Shown here in pieces: positions 11,801 through 24,976 of a stretch of 64,000 bases of DNA. The stretch lies in contig NC_072465.1 of the NCBI RefSeq assembly GCF_027596085.1, forward strand, positions 17,686,207 through 17,750,206, written 5' to 3'. Position 1 is the stretch's first letter. Each line of letters begins with the position of its first letter. Origin of the DNA: Anoplopoma fimbria (Eukaryota > Chordata > Actinopteri > Perciformes > Anoplopomatidae). The translations under genes and the position numbers were made by a program. The notes beneath the pieces are model-generated. The model had not been told where the DNA came from. It did not search any database and saw only the letters and a list, made by a program, of their open reading frames with translations.

Positions 11801-14800
11801 TCTCCACATGAGCAAGCATGAGGCTCTCCATTCTGAGTGGTGGTGGGAGTTTTTTTGTGTGTTTTTTTTAGAATGGATTAGCACAGTGGGTCTATCTGCT
11901 CCAACATAAACTGCAGTGGTTATTATATCCGGCTAGCATACTCACAAACTAGGTTACATTAAAAAAGAAAACCTATTCAGGACAAGCACATCTACTGTGT
12001 AGGTAGCATTTCCTTACTGTGTTTTAGCACAACCCGAGTCCAACTCTTATCCTTGATACTATCAGTTAGGCTAATATTAGCAGCTCTGTCAGTTTACACT
12101 CCAGGTCACTCTCCAGCAACCACAGCTAAAGTTATCAGCAATAATGTGATTAGTTAGCCCTCATCCTAAAAGCCTTTTCTCTTCGATCATTAAACGTGAA
12201 GTAAGCTAAACAGAGTTATGTAACAATAGTCTGAATATATTTGGTCTTCTGAATGGTTCATTAACTGGTGAGGATGCTGGCTCTTTGTGTAGTGCACGCA
12301 GCTTTGGCCTCAGTCTTTAAGTAGAATATCATGAGCAGTATGTTCAGTGCCAGAAAGGAAAGCTTGACATGCAACAGTGACTATGGGGTGTGGAGCTAAA
12401 TGAACAGTTAATTATACTCGCAAACGACTCTGCCAGCTAGATTATTATTATGCATCCTGTTAATTGTGAAATGACAAATATTATAAGGTTGCGATATCCA
12501 AGTTATAGCTGGATAATCTTGCACATATCTACTGATGAAAGATGTGTAAATCAAAAGAAAGCCAGTAACAGAACACTTAAAAGACATAATTCCACCATAG
12601 TCTCAGAGGCAACACAGGGTGCCAATGCCAACAGAGAGTAACTCAGAGCTAGCAGCATCCGGGGACTCATCATAGAAAACAAAGGCTGGGCTAAATATTT
12701 ACATACACCCCTTGGGGAGAGTTTGAGATTAGAGGAGAAACAGAAAGATGACACGGAGGAGAGGGGGGGTGGAATGGGTTGGCTTCTGTAACATTATCAG
12801 AGGGATTGTCAACTGGTGATACAAACAGGTCTGAACAAAGAAAAACATTATTTACACGCACACGACGGCAACCACACACACGTGAACAAACATCCCGCCG
12901 AGACAGGACTTTGCATACACTCAGCCTCGTCTAATCTCCTCTCTGAAATAGCGTTTTCACCTGCAGGTGCCGTGTAGTCTCATTCAAATGTAATCAGTGT
13001 ATTTAAACGTACTGTCTTTAATGCTTCACTGCATCTTACCAACATCATAAGTGATGCGGTTATGAACTTCATCCAGAGATCACTTGTGTCACATTATACA
13101 AGATCTAGAGGCCGTTGAACGAGCTTGTAATTCTAGTTTTGGTGATTGCCGTGGCATGAAGTTTCAAATCAGAGAGCCATAACTGATTCATCATCGTGGG
13201 CAGGTTTAACTGACCAAGAGACAGTAAAGATCCTTAATAAAACTGACCTTGAACACTGTGTCTTACATCACTGATCCACCTCTTCTCCAAACGTACTGAT
13301 GAAAAAAAAAAAACAAAAACCTGACTCTCCTAACAGATAAAGCATGCCAATATGACAGTGTGAGAGGGGATATTTACTTTGCCAAGCCACAGACGGCTCA
13401 AACCAACAGGCAAACAAGACCAGCTGGACAGATGGAGCCCACAGTGATCCTTTAACTGCCCAGTGTTGTATGTATTCATTAATTAGACCCATCAGCAGAA
13501 GCAAAGGGTCATGCAGAAGTAGCGTGTGATCGTAGGATTCATCAGGACGCGCTCGTTGAAAAAACATCCAGCGAGTTGGCAACTATCAGACAGAAGGATT
13601 CATAGTGAGGGACTTGTTGGAGCGAGGAAAGGACGAAGGGAAATGTGGGGCAGCCTCTCCCAGCTCCTCTCCTCCCTTCCGTCCTCAGTAAGGGTATTTG
13701 TCTTTTAGACAGAGATAAACTGCAGCCTTTTTATTAACTTGCTGATGGTAAGGAATTGTTTTTCCCTTCCACTAGGTTTTCTCAAATAGACAGCCGCAAA
13801 AACATCCTCCCTATAATTCTTCCCACCACTATTTCTCTTCTTTTCTTGACTTCCCTCTAGCCCCTCCCCATCCCAGCCCATACTCAATACTTTAGGTAGC
13901 TCTAAAACTGCCTAATGTCTCAGACAGGGGCTGCTGTTTATCAAACATACAATCATCCCAATTTTATCGCCCATCCCATCGCATTTTGTCACAGCAGTAG
14001 CGAAATAACACGAGATGAGTGTTCGTCTATGTGTGTGTGAGCATGTGGGCTTGAAAATGTTTCTGTGTTCTCCTTGTTTCTGTATCTAAAAAGACTTCTA
14101 ATGTGTGAAACTGTGCATATTATGTTTTGGTTATGTGAGTGAATTTGTGTTTGCATGGTTGTGTTTGTGTGTGTGAATTTGAGTGGGCCGTGGAGGTCCT
14201 CCTGCTGAGGAGACGGAGCCCCGGGGGGTTTCTCTCTCTCTGTAGCATCTCATCCACTTCCTCCTCATTTGACTAATTACTGCGCCACTTCCACGCTACT
14301 GATGACGCCTGGCACCTGTCCATCAGCCTAACTGTGAGCTCGGCTTGATTCGCTCGATTGATACAAATGGCTAGCTAAACACTGTCTCATCTTGTGCACT
14401 CTTAGTTTAAAAAAATATATGAAAAAATATATATATTCAAAGAAGAACTAGCCTACTCTTTGAGAAGCATATTGTAAAGTGAAGCCTCTTGAGAATATTA
14501 AAGCTAAGACCGTGTTTTCAGTTCATTATGTTTTTAAATAATCAATGTCCAATTGCATTATTTTTGGTTTGCAGCTCACTGCTCACACTCATAATGTTGT
14601 TCTGAGGTCATGCGTACCGGAAAGTAAAGGCATTGCTGCTCTTTCACGCCATCTGTCTGTCTGTCCTCTTCTGCAGCTTAGATCCGCTCATCATCTTTTA
14701 CACAGTCGTAAATCTCTCTCACCCTGAATATACTGCTGCTCTGCACATCCCTGCCAAGCTTTAGCAACTACGTTTAAACGCTAAACTATTTTTTTCCTTT

Positions 14801-17800
14801 CTGTTTTCACTCTGTTGCATATTATATTAAAAAAATACAGCTTCTCTGGCAGCCTTACTACTCCTGTAAACTCTGTAAATAAGACAAGTCATCTTATATC
14901 TCCACCGCTAAGTTCCCTCTGGTAGAGCATCAGTAAATATGAAATGGATAATGAGCTGAGAGTAAGCAACATGCAGAGTCAGAGACAGCCAAGCTTAGAT
15001 CAGCTATAATTTGGAGAAGAGACTTCATAGAGGTATTAGAGCAGCAGAGGTCAATGAGGTTTTATTATATAATTCAAATGGGGGGAAATAGCATGCGTGG
15101 GATGCACAGCAGTGGAATACAGTGCTCATTATCTAAACATGCAAGACTTTGTTTAACACTGGGAAAAAATATGTGTCTTAATCCCCTGCCAATCCAAATG
15201 AACTTGGCTAGATTTTTAAAGAATCAGTGTAATTTGCTTTTCAAAGCAAAATTCATTGTTTTTTTTACCTTAAATTATCAAGTATGGGGAGAAATTTGGG
15301 CCTCAGTGTTTTGCTCAAGCCAGGTGAACCTTGGGAATTGGACCACCTGAACTACAACTAACAACAACTTAATCTAAAAACAATCTGGTACATTTCTTTT
15401 CTTTCAAAAGAGTGACGATTGTTTTCAGTAAATTCGTAAAAAAAAAGAAAAAGCAAGAAATAAATAGAATTATCTAATTAGTCTAAGTAATTTCATATTT
15501 TCAGATAACGTCATGGGTGTTTAAATCTGAGTCCACTCAACCAGTAAAGACGCCTATTTTTTTGCAGTGAACACATTTATGAAGCAGAATCATGCAGTCT
15601 CGGGTTGCTGGCTTTGAAGTAGCTCTCAAATTGATATCAGATAACATTTTTTTAACCCGGTATCTAAAGGGAACATATCACTTGGCAAGTTGGGGTTTAA
15701 GTCTGACTCTGCAGGCCCAGCACATACCTGAGTGACAGTCGCTATGACAGCCATTTTGTTCTGGCCCACTTATCTCTTTCTTACCACAGGCAGAACAGAG
15801 CAGAGAGGGAGGAATCCAAAGACAATTTAAACTCACAGTGCAGATTACATTTCAAACCTCCCAGACTGAATATTTAACCCTCTTGCCGTTCGATAAGCGA
15901 TAGGGGGATTTTCACTGACTCAGGAACTCAATTTAACCTCCCCTCTGAGAGATGAGGCTGCTGAAATGTCCTATGGGCTCGCCCTTGGTGATGGCCGAAC
16001 TCTCTTTCCTCCCTCCCCCCCACTGTCTGACACTAACAGTGGCCGTGTGCTGGGCCTGATAGAGAGCGGCTCCATGCTAAGTCATTACACACAGAGCACA
16101 GCCTAATTACACACAGACAGCCCCCCATGTCACCTGCCAACAGGGTCACTGCTCTTAGAAGTGACGGCTTTAAGGGAACAGCTATACAAACCCTGGACTA
16201 CAGATAAGGGACGGAGGGGACGTCGTCAGAGCGCCAGAGTATGCCTTCGCCCTCAACAACCTTACATATTTCCGCCTGCTGAGAGATGTCGGCTTCATCC
16301 TTGTTCTTTACCTCCAAAAACGTCCAGACTCTGCACCACAACTCGCATCCCTATAACAGGTTTGCAACGACACACTAAACTGGACAAGCTCTCAGTGGAA
16401 GGAGGGCAGTTCTCCATATTGAACATCACAGGGACACTTTTACAGCATGCCAATTCCTGCCAAACTGGCTGTTTCCATGGAAACATAGCACTTAATGACC
16501 GATAATAGAGAACGACCTGAAAAAAAAAAGCAAGGCGGCGAGAGTTGAGAGCGCGAGAGAAAGAAAAAGACACTGACAGAGAGAGATGGGGAGAGAAAGA
16601 CGGAGATCTTGTGGAACAAAAGAAGCAATTTAGTATCGGAGGACAGCGTGAAGCCTGATTATGTCGTCAGTGTAAATGATCATTAATTTCCTTCTGTCCA
16701 GCTGGGCCAGATTAATGCCTACCCATTCTGCACGGTAGAAAGAGAGCCAGAGCTTAACCACTTCACTGGGCGTCCCCCCAACAGCATCCGTGGCCTTAAT
16801 AAAATACCGAGCATGGACCACACCAACACCCATAAATGGATTAAAATATATATATATATATTTTATAGCTCAACTTATTTAACCCAACCAGGTAATAAAA
16901 ATAATATCAGCAATTTTAAATAAACACAATAAAATAAAATAAAATAGAATTCAGTCCACTTGGCTGACAATATAAATTAAACACTTATGCCCAGGTCTGA
17001 CATCAAATGTCAGGATGTATTAACACACCTGTAGAAGCTGGACGCAATAGTAATGTGCTTCTGTTCTATTTAATACGAAGCCTGTTATTTCTCCAATACT
17101 TATAAAATCCTTTATTATTTCAGACCAATGTTCAGCTCAACCATTAGTCCATAGTTTTCAGTCCCATAATGGCAATCAATCTTGACAGCAGGAACCAAAT
17201 TAACAGCGGAAAGAGAAAATTAAACTAAGCACTTTAAAATACAAATCTGATCCAATCAAAAACATTTTCCACTTGTGTTAAAGCAGGCTCCTGTGTCATA
17301 TTCTCCTAAATATTAAAATATATGAAAGCCTTTTGAATTTACTGCAAAGATTATTTTTGGGTTGGACAAAATGTTTGAGGCTGGCTTGTCAAATGCTTTG
17401 GTCTTGAAAACAGAGGCTAATAATGCGACTTTAACCTTAACATATTTGACATAATTGTGTGCAACATATGTCAAACCCTCATTCCACAGACTCCAGGTCA
17501 GAGGGAAAATTCTCTGTGTGATCACAAATCAGATGAGAGCAAACACACATCCAATGTGTGCTTCTGCTTTGATGTCTCCCAGCAGAGCTTGCTGGTTTCC
17601 ACATAACTGGGTCTGATCCCTCTCATCAGGACCAGCATGCTGTTTGGCTGCTGAAAGCCCGCAATTTCACTCCTCTTTGCATGCTGGTTTGATATTCGTA
17701 AAGCAAGCAATTATACATCCATTAAACCTGCAAATACAAAAAAACGGGATCAACAAAAGTGTCACACTGATCAGGTTCATTACGGAAAACATCCACAACA

Positions 17801-19570
17801 TCTGTGAGACAAAACACATTCCAGAATCATGGATGACTGACAACCAATTACAGTAAAACCCGACAACATCTCAGGTCCTCAACACCTGAGGACAAAATGG
17901 TGGAAAGAAACAAAAGGTGACCTCTAAAGGTTGTAAACTGCTTAAATGTCGTTTAAACTTATTTCCAAAATACATACCTCGAATAAAAACCCTGGAATAG
18001 ATAGTGAAGAAAAACAACCAGTACAAATACAAAATAGATCACAATCTTTAGTTTTCCTTACATAATGCTGAATACATCTCCAAGATCATAGATAATAGGA
18101 ATCTGACATGAAATTCAGCAGTTTTAATCTCAACAAACTGAAACTGACAATGTAAAAGCCCCTTGAAGTCATGTAACTCATGACATTTTTTCATGAAATG
18201 CAGCTGATATAAGCTTAGATTTGACATCCTTGGCATTATTTACTGAAACACACTTTTTCATAGTAGAAAGATAGAACCATGTTAACCAAAGAAAATCTAT
18301 TAGCTAGAGGAACACGAAATAAACAAGACTAATACAGAGAGCTAATATAATAAAATACTGTAGCAGTCTTTTTAGCTTATATTCACTTGTGCCCAAACCT
18401 AATAAACAGCATTGAAGGTCGTGCGTTATTGAACATCAATGTTACACCATGTACACCCTTCTACTGTTATGGTATCTTTGCGTTTGAAAAAAATGCAAAC
18501 ATATCTCTTTTCTAAACCTGTTCCTTTTGAGATGATACTAGTTTCCTCCACTACTTTAGACAAGGTCAACTGATTGTTACTGATTACAGTGTACAAGTAC
18601 TCATGTTGGGTGTTTACCTGTTTAATGCTTTAAGCGTGTAACTGAGCTCTATGTGCCCTAAAGTGAAACAGGTCCCACAGTCTTACAGTAACAACACACT
18701 TGTGTAAAGCTGTCTTCCTGCTTCACTGCCTTCCCAGTACTCTTACCACATGTCTGGCATATAAACTTAAATAAGTCCTAACTTTAGCTATACTTAGTGG
18801 ACCTTGTAAATCACTTATAGTGTATTCACATTTTCATTGATTTCCACACTCACATGCACAAAAATACAGGCTTCTGAAATCAGTAGTGTGGAATTGAAAG
18901 AAATAGTTATGGACAAACTAGTATTGAACATTATTGAAATTCTGCATACTAACCAAATCAGAGAAAATTTTATGAAATTCAAATGTTTACCAATCAGAGG
19001 CAAGTAGGACAAATATTGCACTCAAAGTCCTTGTTAGGAAAACAGACATGAGAGGCAAAATCTCAAGCTTTCCTTTTCCTTTGTTAGTCTGACAATTCTG
19101 ACAGTACACCCAAAAAAACTAATTTCATGAGCCAATATTGCTTGCCATATTCTTTTCAACCAAAACTCAATGTTGATGAGAGACAGTTTAGAACAACAAA
19201 TGCACAGCGGCAGAGACGGCTTTAGTCCCTCAAAGTTGTGTGGCATAAACAAACACAACAATCACCAAGGGCTGTCAATCAGCATTTGTAAAAAGTGTGT
19301 AACTGTGCAACAATCAATGTCTTAAACACGCAGGATGCTCTTGAAAAGCTCTACAAACACATTATTTAAATACAGATCAATACAGGGCCTTGCTGACTAT
19401 GTTATCATACAACACACAAACATGGTGGATCCCAACGCCGGCTTTCTACTTGTAAAAAAACAAGCAAAAACCACATGTAACACAATCTCTCAGTATCAAG
19501 TAAGACCCTGAGTAATACGCCTGTGGTGTTTTATTCATTATCTTATATTTCATAATAAAGCACTGCTGTA
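8895..19570 (-). other. cacna2d2 intron 2, no gene seen
   Basis: About 10.7 kb without a supportable exon. Complex, non-repetitive blocks with balanced composition occur at about 9415-9720, 11200-11480 and 15690-16160. They resemble conserved non-coding DNA but cannot be confirmed without alignment. A short (AT)n lies at 16845-16862. Open frames of up to 150 codons (10760-11212, 11142-11498) have no recognisable domain. Confidence 0.45.
9415..9720. promoter_or_regulatory. Candidate conserved non-coding element in intron 2
   Basis: About 300 bases of high-complexity, repeat-free sequence with a CCAAT-like motif (gccaatgagc), paired GGCCGG-type motifs and no long homopolymers, set among AT-rich intron. 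This is inference from composition only. Confidence 0.22.
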
Positions 19571-19571
19571 G

Positions 19572-20127
19572 ATAGGAATGTACCGAATGGTTGGAAGTTT
19601 CGAAGCTCCATTTTAACGCTGATATTCCAATTCTAAATCAATATTCGAATGCTGCGCAGTCTTTTTATGCATTTTCTAATTATTCTGTTTAAAACCGCTT
19701 ATATTCATTGTAGAGAAACAACAAGTATCGCAATCATTAACATCCTGTGCCCTCGCATTTCACTAAAGGCAGACTTATTGAACGTAAAGTTCAAAAGATA
19801 GACGCAATTCCAAAATTCACAACATATTTTAACAAAATACGGTATTCTGCTTCAATCCATATTTGTCAGTACTAAGCCATTCAAAAGGAACATTTTCATT
19901 GGGGTCAAATAACTGTTTGCTCTCCTGCTTCCTGCACACAAAGGGAGGCATGCATGACGAGTTATACTCATCAAAACTAGCTCATTAATTCTGATGAATC
20001 GCTTTAGTCATATGGAGGATTTTGTTCTGGGTTTTTTAGGGGAATGACATAATAAGATACAACAGACATTCAAATATGTATTCAAAAACCTTTGTAGAAG
20101 CTTTGAATGTCAATTGGTACGGCCTTA
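19572..20127. mobile_element. Non-autonomous hAT-like DNA transposon remnant
   Basis: The left end (aatgtaccgaatgg, then ttcgaagct) is roughly mirrored by the right end (agctttgaatg, then caattggtacgg). Together they form diverged terminal inverted repeats about 550 bp apart. The interior is AT-rich with no transposase frame. This matches the style of small hAT-derived elements in fish. I cannot find a clean 8-bp target duplication, so family and borders are approximate. Confidence 0.5.
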
Positions 20128-21940
20128 GCGGCCTGTATTATTAAATATGTTTAAAAATATAATCACAAAACCAACAGTTACGAATCATGAGTCACTATAT
20201 TGTTCAACAAAAGTCCCAATGTTAAAATAATCCACAGGTTGTCAAAGCTTCCCCTCGTTCCTAGTTGAAGATAATAAAGGTAATTTACATAAAACAACTG
20301 TACTAGAGTGAATTACTAAAACCTGCACTGTAGCCTGTAAAATGTGTTTTGAATCACACAAAGTCACAGCTTATTTTGGGTCACACAAACATTCAACATA
20401 AGAAATCCCTGTGTCAAAACACTGATCATAGTATGTGTCGTGCAGAAAATAACAACAAATATTAAGCATCACATGAAAAAAACATTATTGGATGCTAGAT
20501 GTTAGATGCAACCCTCGTAGCATGGCATAGAGCTGCAGAGACGTTCTGATGAAAGATGTCCCTGCTTCATCATTTATGTCTCCTACATTTGCTCGAGTGT
20601 TTGTGTGTGTCAGAAATATTTGAGGCAGAGGGACTGTGAACCAGCCTGACTGATGGCTGAAAAGAATGATCCTCTTTAGAGCTAAAAAGTTTATGCTTTG
20701 GTGCATAAATTTGTAAAAGCTACAGTACAAAGGAAAATGTTTCATAAAATTCTCATTCCTCAAGCTGTAAGTTTCAATTTCCACTTCAGAGAAAAGAGGC
20801 CGACACAAGAGTCTGACTTTGGCTCTCGTACCTGAGTTGCATATTTTCTCCTCATACATTAGTTAATTTCTCTTTCTTACTGCAGGATAATGGGGAGCAG
20901 AATGTGTCCATTTGAACACAATGAAGACTGAGGTAATATCAACCAGTTACATGTTTCAATAGGTTTCCAGTTCCAGGTTAATTTGCATTTTCAAAAAGAT
21001 TTCACCTTCATCTCAGCTAGAACATAAAAACAATCAAGAACAAATAACTGAAAAGTAACTCTATGTAATTTACGTTTTTTTCTGTTGTACATACCAGTTT
21101 GATTAATTGTTAGTACTCTGGGATTAATTGGGGTTATTTATCACTGCGACAGTAGCTGGACCTTTAACTGAACCGTTCTGGGCTACATTAGAAAAGTGTA
21201 TTTATTGTCATTGACTAAAGCTTTAGTAATTTACAATATTGTAGGCGCTGTCATAAATGCCAAGTGTCTTGCTGTCCTGGATTTTCTATTTAAAGGGGTG
21301 TCTACTGCCTTTAAATAAAAATAATCAAGTCAAAATTATATCAATAGTGTGTTTTTAACCATTTTAGATTCCATCCACGGCCATATGCACAAAAATATAT
21401 ATCAAATTCAATGATTTTTTCTTCCTGTGAAACAAAATATCCACTTTTGTAGTTATTGTAACCAAAACTAAGACATTTCACTAACCCTAACCAGGTAGTT
21501 TTGTTTCCTACACCTATCTAAACTGTTTCTTTTTGAAGACCGCAGTTTATTTTGAAAAGACCATATGCCTGTATTAAGTAGAAATTGAAAATATTGATTG
21601 ATTATGAGTGATATCCATGCAAGAAACTTTTCATTGGATTTCCAATTTAATTTTAAAGGGATGCCCTTAATTATTTTAAAGAAGTAAAATGGTCTGCTGA
21701 CAAACTGATGCATTCTTTTGGCACCTTTTCTAGTGAGAGTTATATTAGAATATGTCGTACACTTGGAAAGAGAAGTGCACAGTTGACCTCAGCCTTGGCT
21801 ATCAACTCACACAATCTGTAGAGTTGAGTCACAGATATAGCTGTGACTAAAAGCTGCTAATTTGAGTGCAGCAGTCCGTTAGATACAGAGAGACTCTGCT
21901 GGGTTAGACAAATGCCTTTTGAGTCAATAGTCGATGGTAT
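20128..21940 (-). other. cacna2d2 intron 2, no gene seen
   Basis: AT-rich intronic DNA. The 124-codon minus-strand frame at 20485-20859 shows no domain and no splice logic. Confidence 0.5.
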
Positions 21941-22902
21941 CTTAAAGTCCCAGTGAAATGGAAAAATCCCTGTGTTAATTGTTCATACATCTCCTGTCAT
22001 ATGCCAATATATCAAAAAACAAGTACCAGAGTATTTTAATCATTAAAATCCTCTTTAGATCCCGTCTTTTATTTTCAGTTTAATGGTTTCAAATGTTTGA
22101 TGACTCATCCTGCACTCAGGGGCGTTTACAAAGAGTAGCTAGCCACACCGCTCATACAAAACCGCACTTCACCGTTTGTGGATCAGTGTAGCTAAAAGAG
22201 CAATATGGAGAAGAGATGTTTGTTTGAATACAAGTGGGCTAAAGTGTTTTAAGGGGTTTGGTGGTACACATAAATAGCGGTTATGAATGTACCGTTGAAT
22301 ATTCTAAACATTCAACAGCTGCTTATTGGGCATAATTCTTACTAAATAAATAACAGGAATGTCTTGGCTACCCAATTCACCCCAGGGATCAATTAAGTCT
22401 CTTTAATTCTGATTATGTAAGGCTCCATCATAAGACCTGACCTGTTGATAATTCCTGAACTGGGCTGTAGTCTAGCTCTAGGGCAGGAAAAAACACTGAC
22501 TCAAATGTACATGTAGTGGGCTCAAGCACTTTGACCTTATGATTTAATTCTGTATCGTCTACAATCAAGTGTTTCCAAAGATTTATCAAATATTAGTTGA
22601 ACAGTGTCGGCGCAACATATCGTTGTCCATTGAGCTTGATTAACCAGGCTAGCCGGGCTAAACTAGCTCGCTACAGCTGACAACAAATGGTGAGCTTCTG
22701 TAGTAGACATAAACAACTGTTTGTCAAATCGGCAAAGTTGACCTTTTATCATCATCAACAGGTGAGGGAGATGTTTGTGTGGAACCGAAAGTTCTCTTTA
22801 GCTCCGTATCGCGCTAAACTCTAAGCCCACCAACTTTTAGCGGTCAAATCAAATGCGGAGTTTGTCACAAAACACAAATTCAGTTTTGCCGGGACTTTAA
22901 AG
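21941..22902. mobile_element. Non-autonomous DNA transposon copy with short inverted ends
   Basis: The left end CTTAAAGTCCCAGTGAAAT and the reverse complement of the right end CTTTAAAGTCCCGGCAAAAC form diverged inverted termini about 960 bp apart. The interior includes phrases such as aaacaagtaccagagta that I recall from a common teleost repeat. No intact transposase frame is present. Target duplication is unclear. Confidence 0.5.
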
Positions 22903-24521
22903 GCATAAGAGTCAGTCATAGAAAAGCCAGTGACTCACAGTCTGTTTGAAAAAAATCATGTGTGGACATGGTTAGGTAGAAAAGGGCAGTTGAAATATGA
23001 CTGTGTGTCATGAGCTCATGTCAGCTGATCTTGCTAGTATTTAAGGTGCTGAGGAGGAGTCACAGCAGAACTCACAACTCCAGACATTAAACAGTGAATT
23101 TAACATTACAGACCCTGTATCTTCACAACACACTCGAACGCAATAAAAAGATTTCATTGTAACTACACATAGATATTTTCTTCTCCTTCATGGTACCTGA
23201 ATCTTTTTATCATGAGCACATACATACACATGAGCTCCACACAGGTGCACATGGGCACATACACACACCTCCCTACGCTCTTGTATCCTTGAGTCCGTAT
23301 TACATTATGAGGCTCAATCAGTCCTGGATGGACTATTTATCTTCCTCATTTGATGCTAAATCCTATCCAATACAAACAGCTTTATCCCTGTTTCCCGCTC
23401 TGCAGACCTGTAACATAATCTTTATCTGGAGCAGCTACAAACACGCACACAATGTACAAATGCACCAAGAACAGTTCAGCTGAGTGCAACTGAATAATTC
23501 ATATGAGGGAAATTTACAGCAAGCCTTCATTATGGGCAGAGACAAATGTTCTTTTCAGTATGGTACAAGAACTACAGGACTGATCTTAAGTAAAATGCCA
23601 CCTTATAGGCAATGAGCCATTACCATTTTATTGACATGCAAACATAAATTACATAAGCAATCAATCTGAAATGAACTCTGCAAGGCTATAATTGCTTTCG
23701 GGAGAACTCTAAAAACACACGATGAACCATTTGTCAAATATAGTTAAGGCTGTGACACAGGTGACGAACTTCGAGTCTCTGTGTTTTAGGTCGTGCCCTC
23801 TGAATGATCTTTAAATTTTGAAAGATGGTTGGTAATGAACCAAGTGCCACATCATTAGTTAATTTCAAATTTGATCTGCAGATAGGGGCTCTTATTTGTA
23901 CTCAACATGATGATGGAGACATTGACTTGATCGCTTGGCAAAGCTTTGCCCCTTTTTTACAGCCATAGTAGGAAGAGATTATGGACAATTTATAAATGTT
24001 GTCACTCCATTAGTGTGAATTAAGTTGCTGTGGATATGCTGAAAATATAAAATAACACAAATGGCGTAAGATCCATCCAGTAAAAACAGATGATCTTACT
24101 GACAATTTATGTTGATTGTTCTTAAATGTTAAGTTTTGCTTCAAATTTGTACAGCGTTAAACAATTAGTGTCCTTTAAACTTCACTAATTCAGTTGTTCT
24201 ATAAATTCTTCATCAGCAGATTTGATAGAATAAGGGAACTAAAGATGTTCAAACTTCCATATATGTCTTTTTCATGAAAAACTTTTTGAAATGTTAGAGC
24301 AGGAAAAGCACAGGTGTAAATAATAAAATGAAATTTGACCTGAATTCCATTTATTTGCTTAAGTTTCAGGGTTTTGTGCATCTCAATAGAAAGAAGCGAT
24401 TGTTAATGCTATTAGTAACACCTGTGCTTTACATACTATGTATGATAAGTCTGCTGTATAAAAAATATGTCTTTGCAGAGCAGCTTCAGGACATCTCCTT
24501 AATTCATATTGGCTTTAAAAT
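22903..24521 (-). other. cacna2d2 intron 2, no gene seen
   Basis: AT-rich intron with no repeat or exon I can name. The 97-codon frame at 23190-23483 has no recognisable features. Confidence 0.5.
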
Positions 24522-24976
24522 TAAAAGGAACAGTTCACAAAATCCCAAATTCTAAAATACAGATTTTTCCTCTTACCTGTAATGCTATTTTTAGATCTAC
24601 TGTAGATTGTTGTAGACTGGTGTGAGTTGCCTAGTTTTGTAGAAATCGGCTGAAGATGTCTTCCTTCTCTTGAATATGTTGGGACAATATGGCACTCGCC
24701 TTTTATTATCAAAGTGATAATAAAGTATATTGGTAAAACTAAACCGCAATGTCTCTTTTCATAAATCATGACCCGGTTACTCAAGATAATCCACAGGTCT
24801 TGTTGTGAACAGTCTTATTTAGGAACTATGGTTGAAAGAAAATAGTTCCTACATGATGCTGCTCACAACAAGGTCCAACAACATTGTCTCCAAAAGGCAA
24901 CTCACGCTGAAACAATATAGAATGATAAATAGCATTACAGGTAAGAGGAAAAATGTGTATTTTTGATTTGGGGGTT
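24522..24976. mobile_element. Foldback (long inverted repeat) MITE copy
   Basis: Two arms face each other: a 22-base segment at 24569-24590 (cctcttacctgtaatgc...) is the exact reverse complement of 24927-24948 (...gcattacaggtaagagg). The outer arms also match imperfectly (cccaaattctaaaatac against the reverse complement of gtatttttgatttggg). The interior has atcatgacccggttactcaa and a hairpin-like ggaactat...atagttcc centre. The overall design fits an abundant percomorph foldback element that I recall. It carries no coding capacity. Confidence 0.8.
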
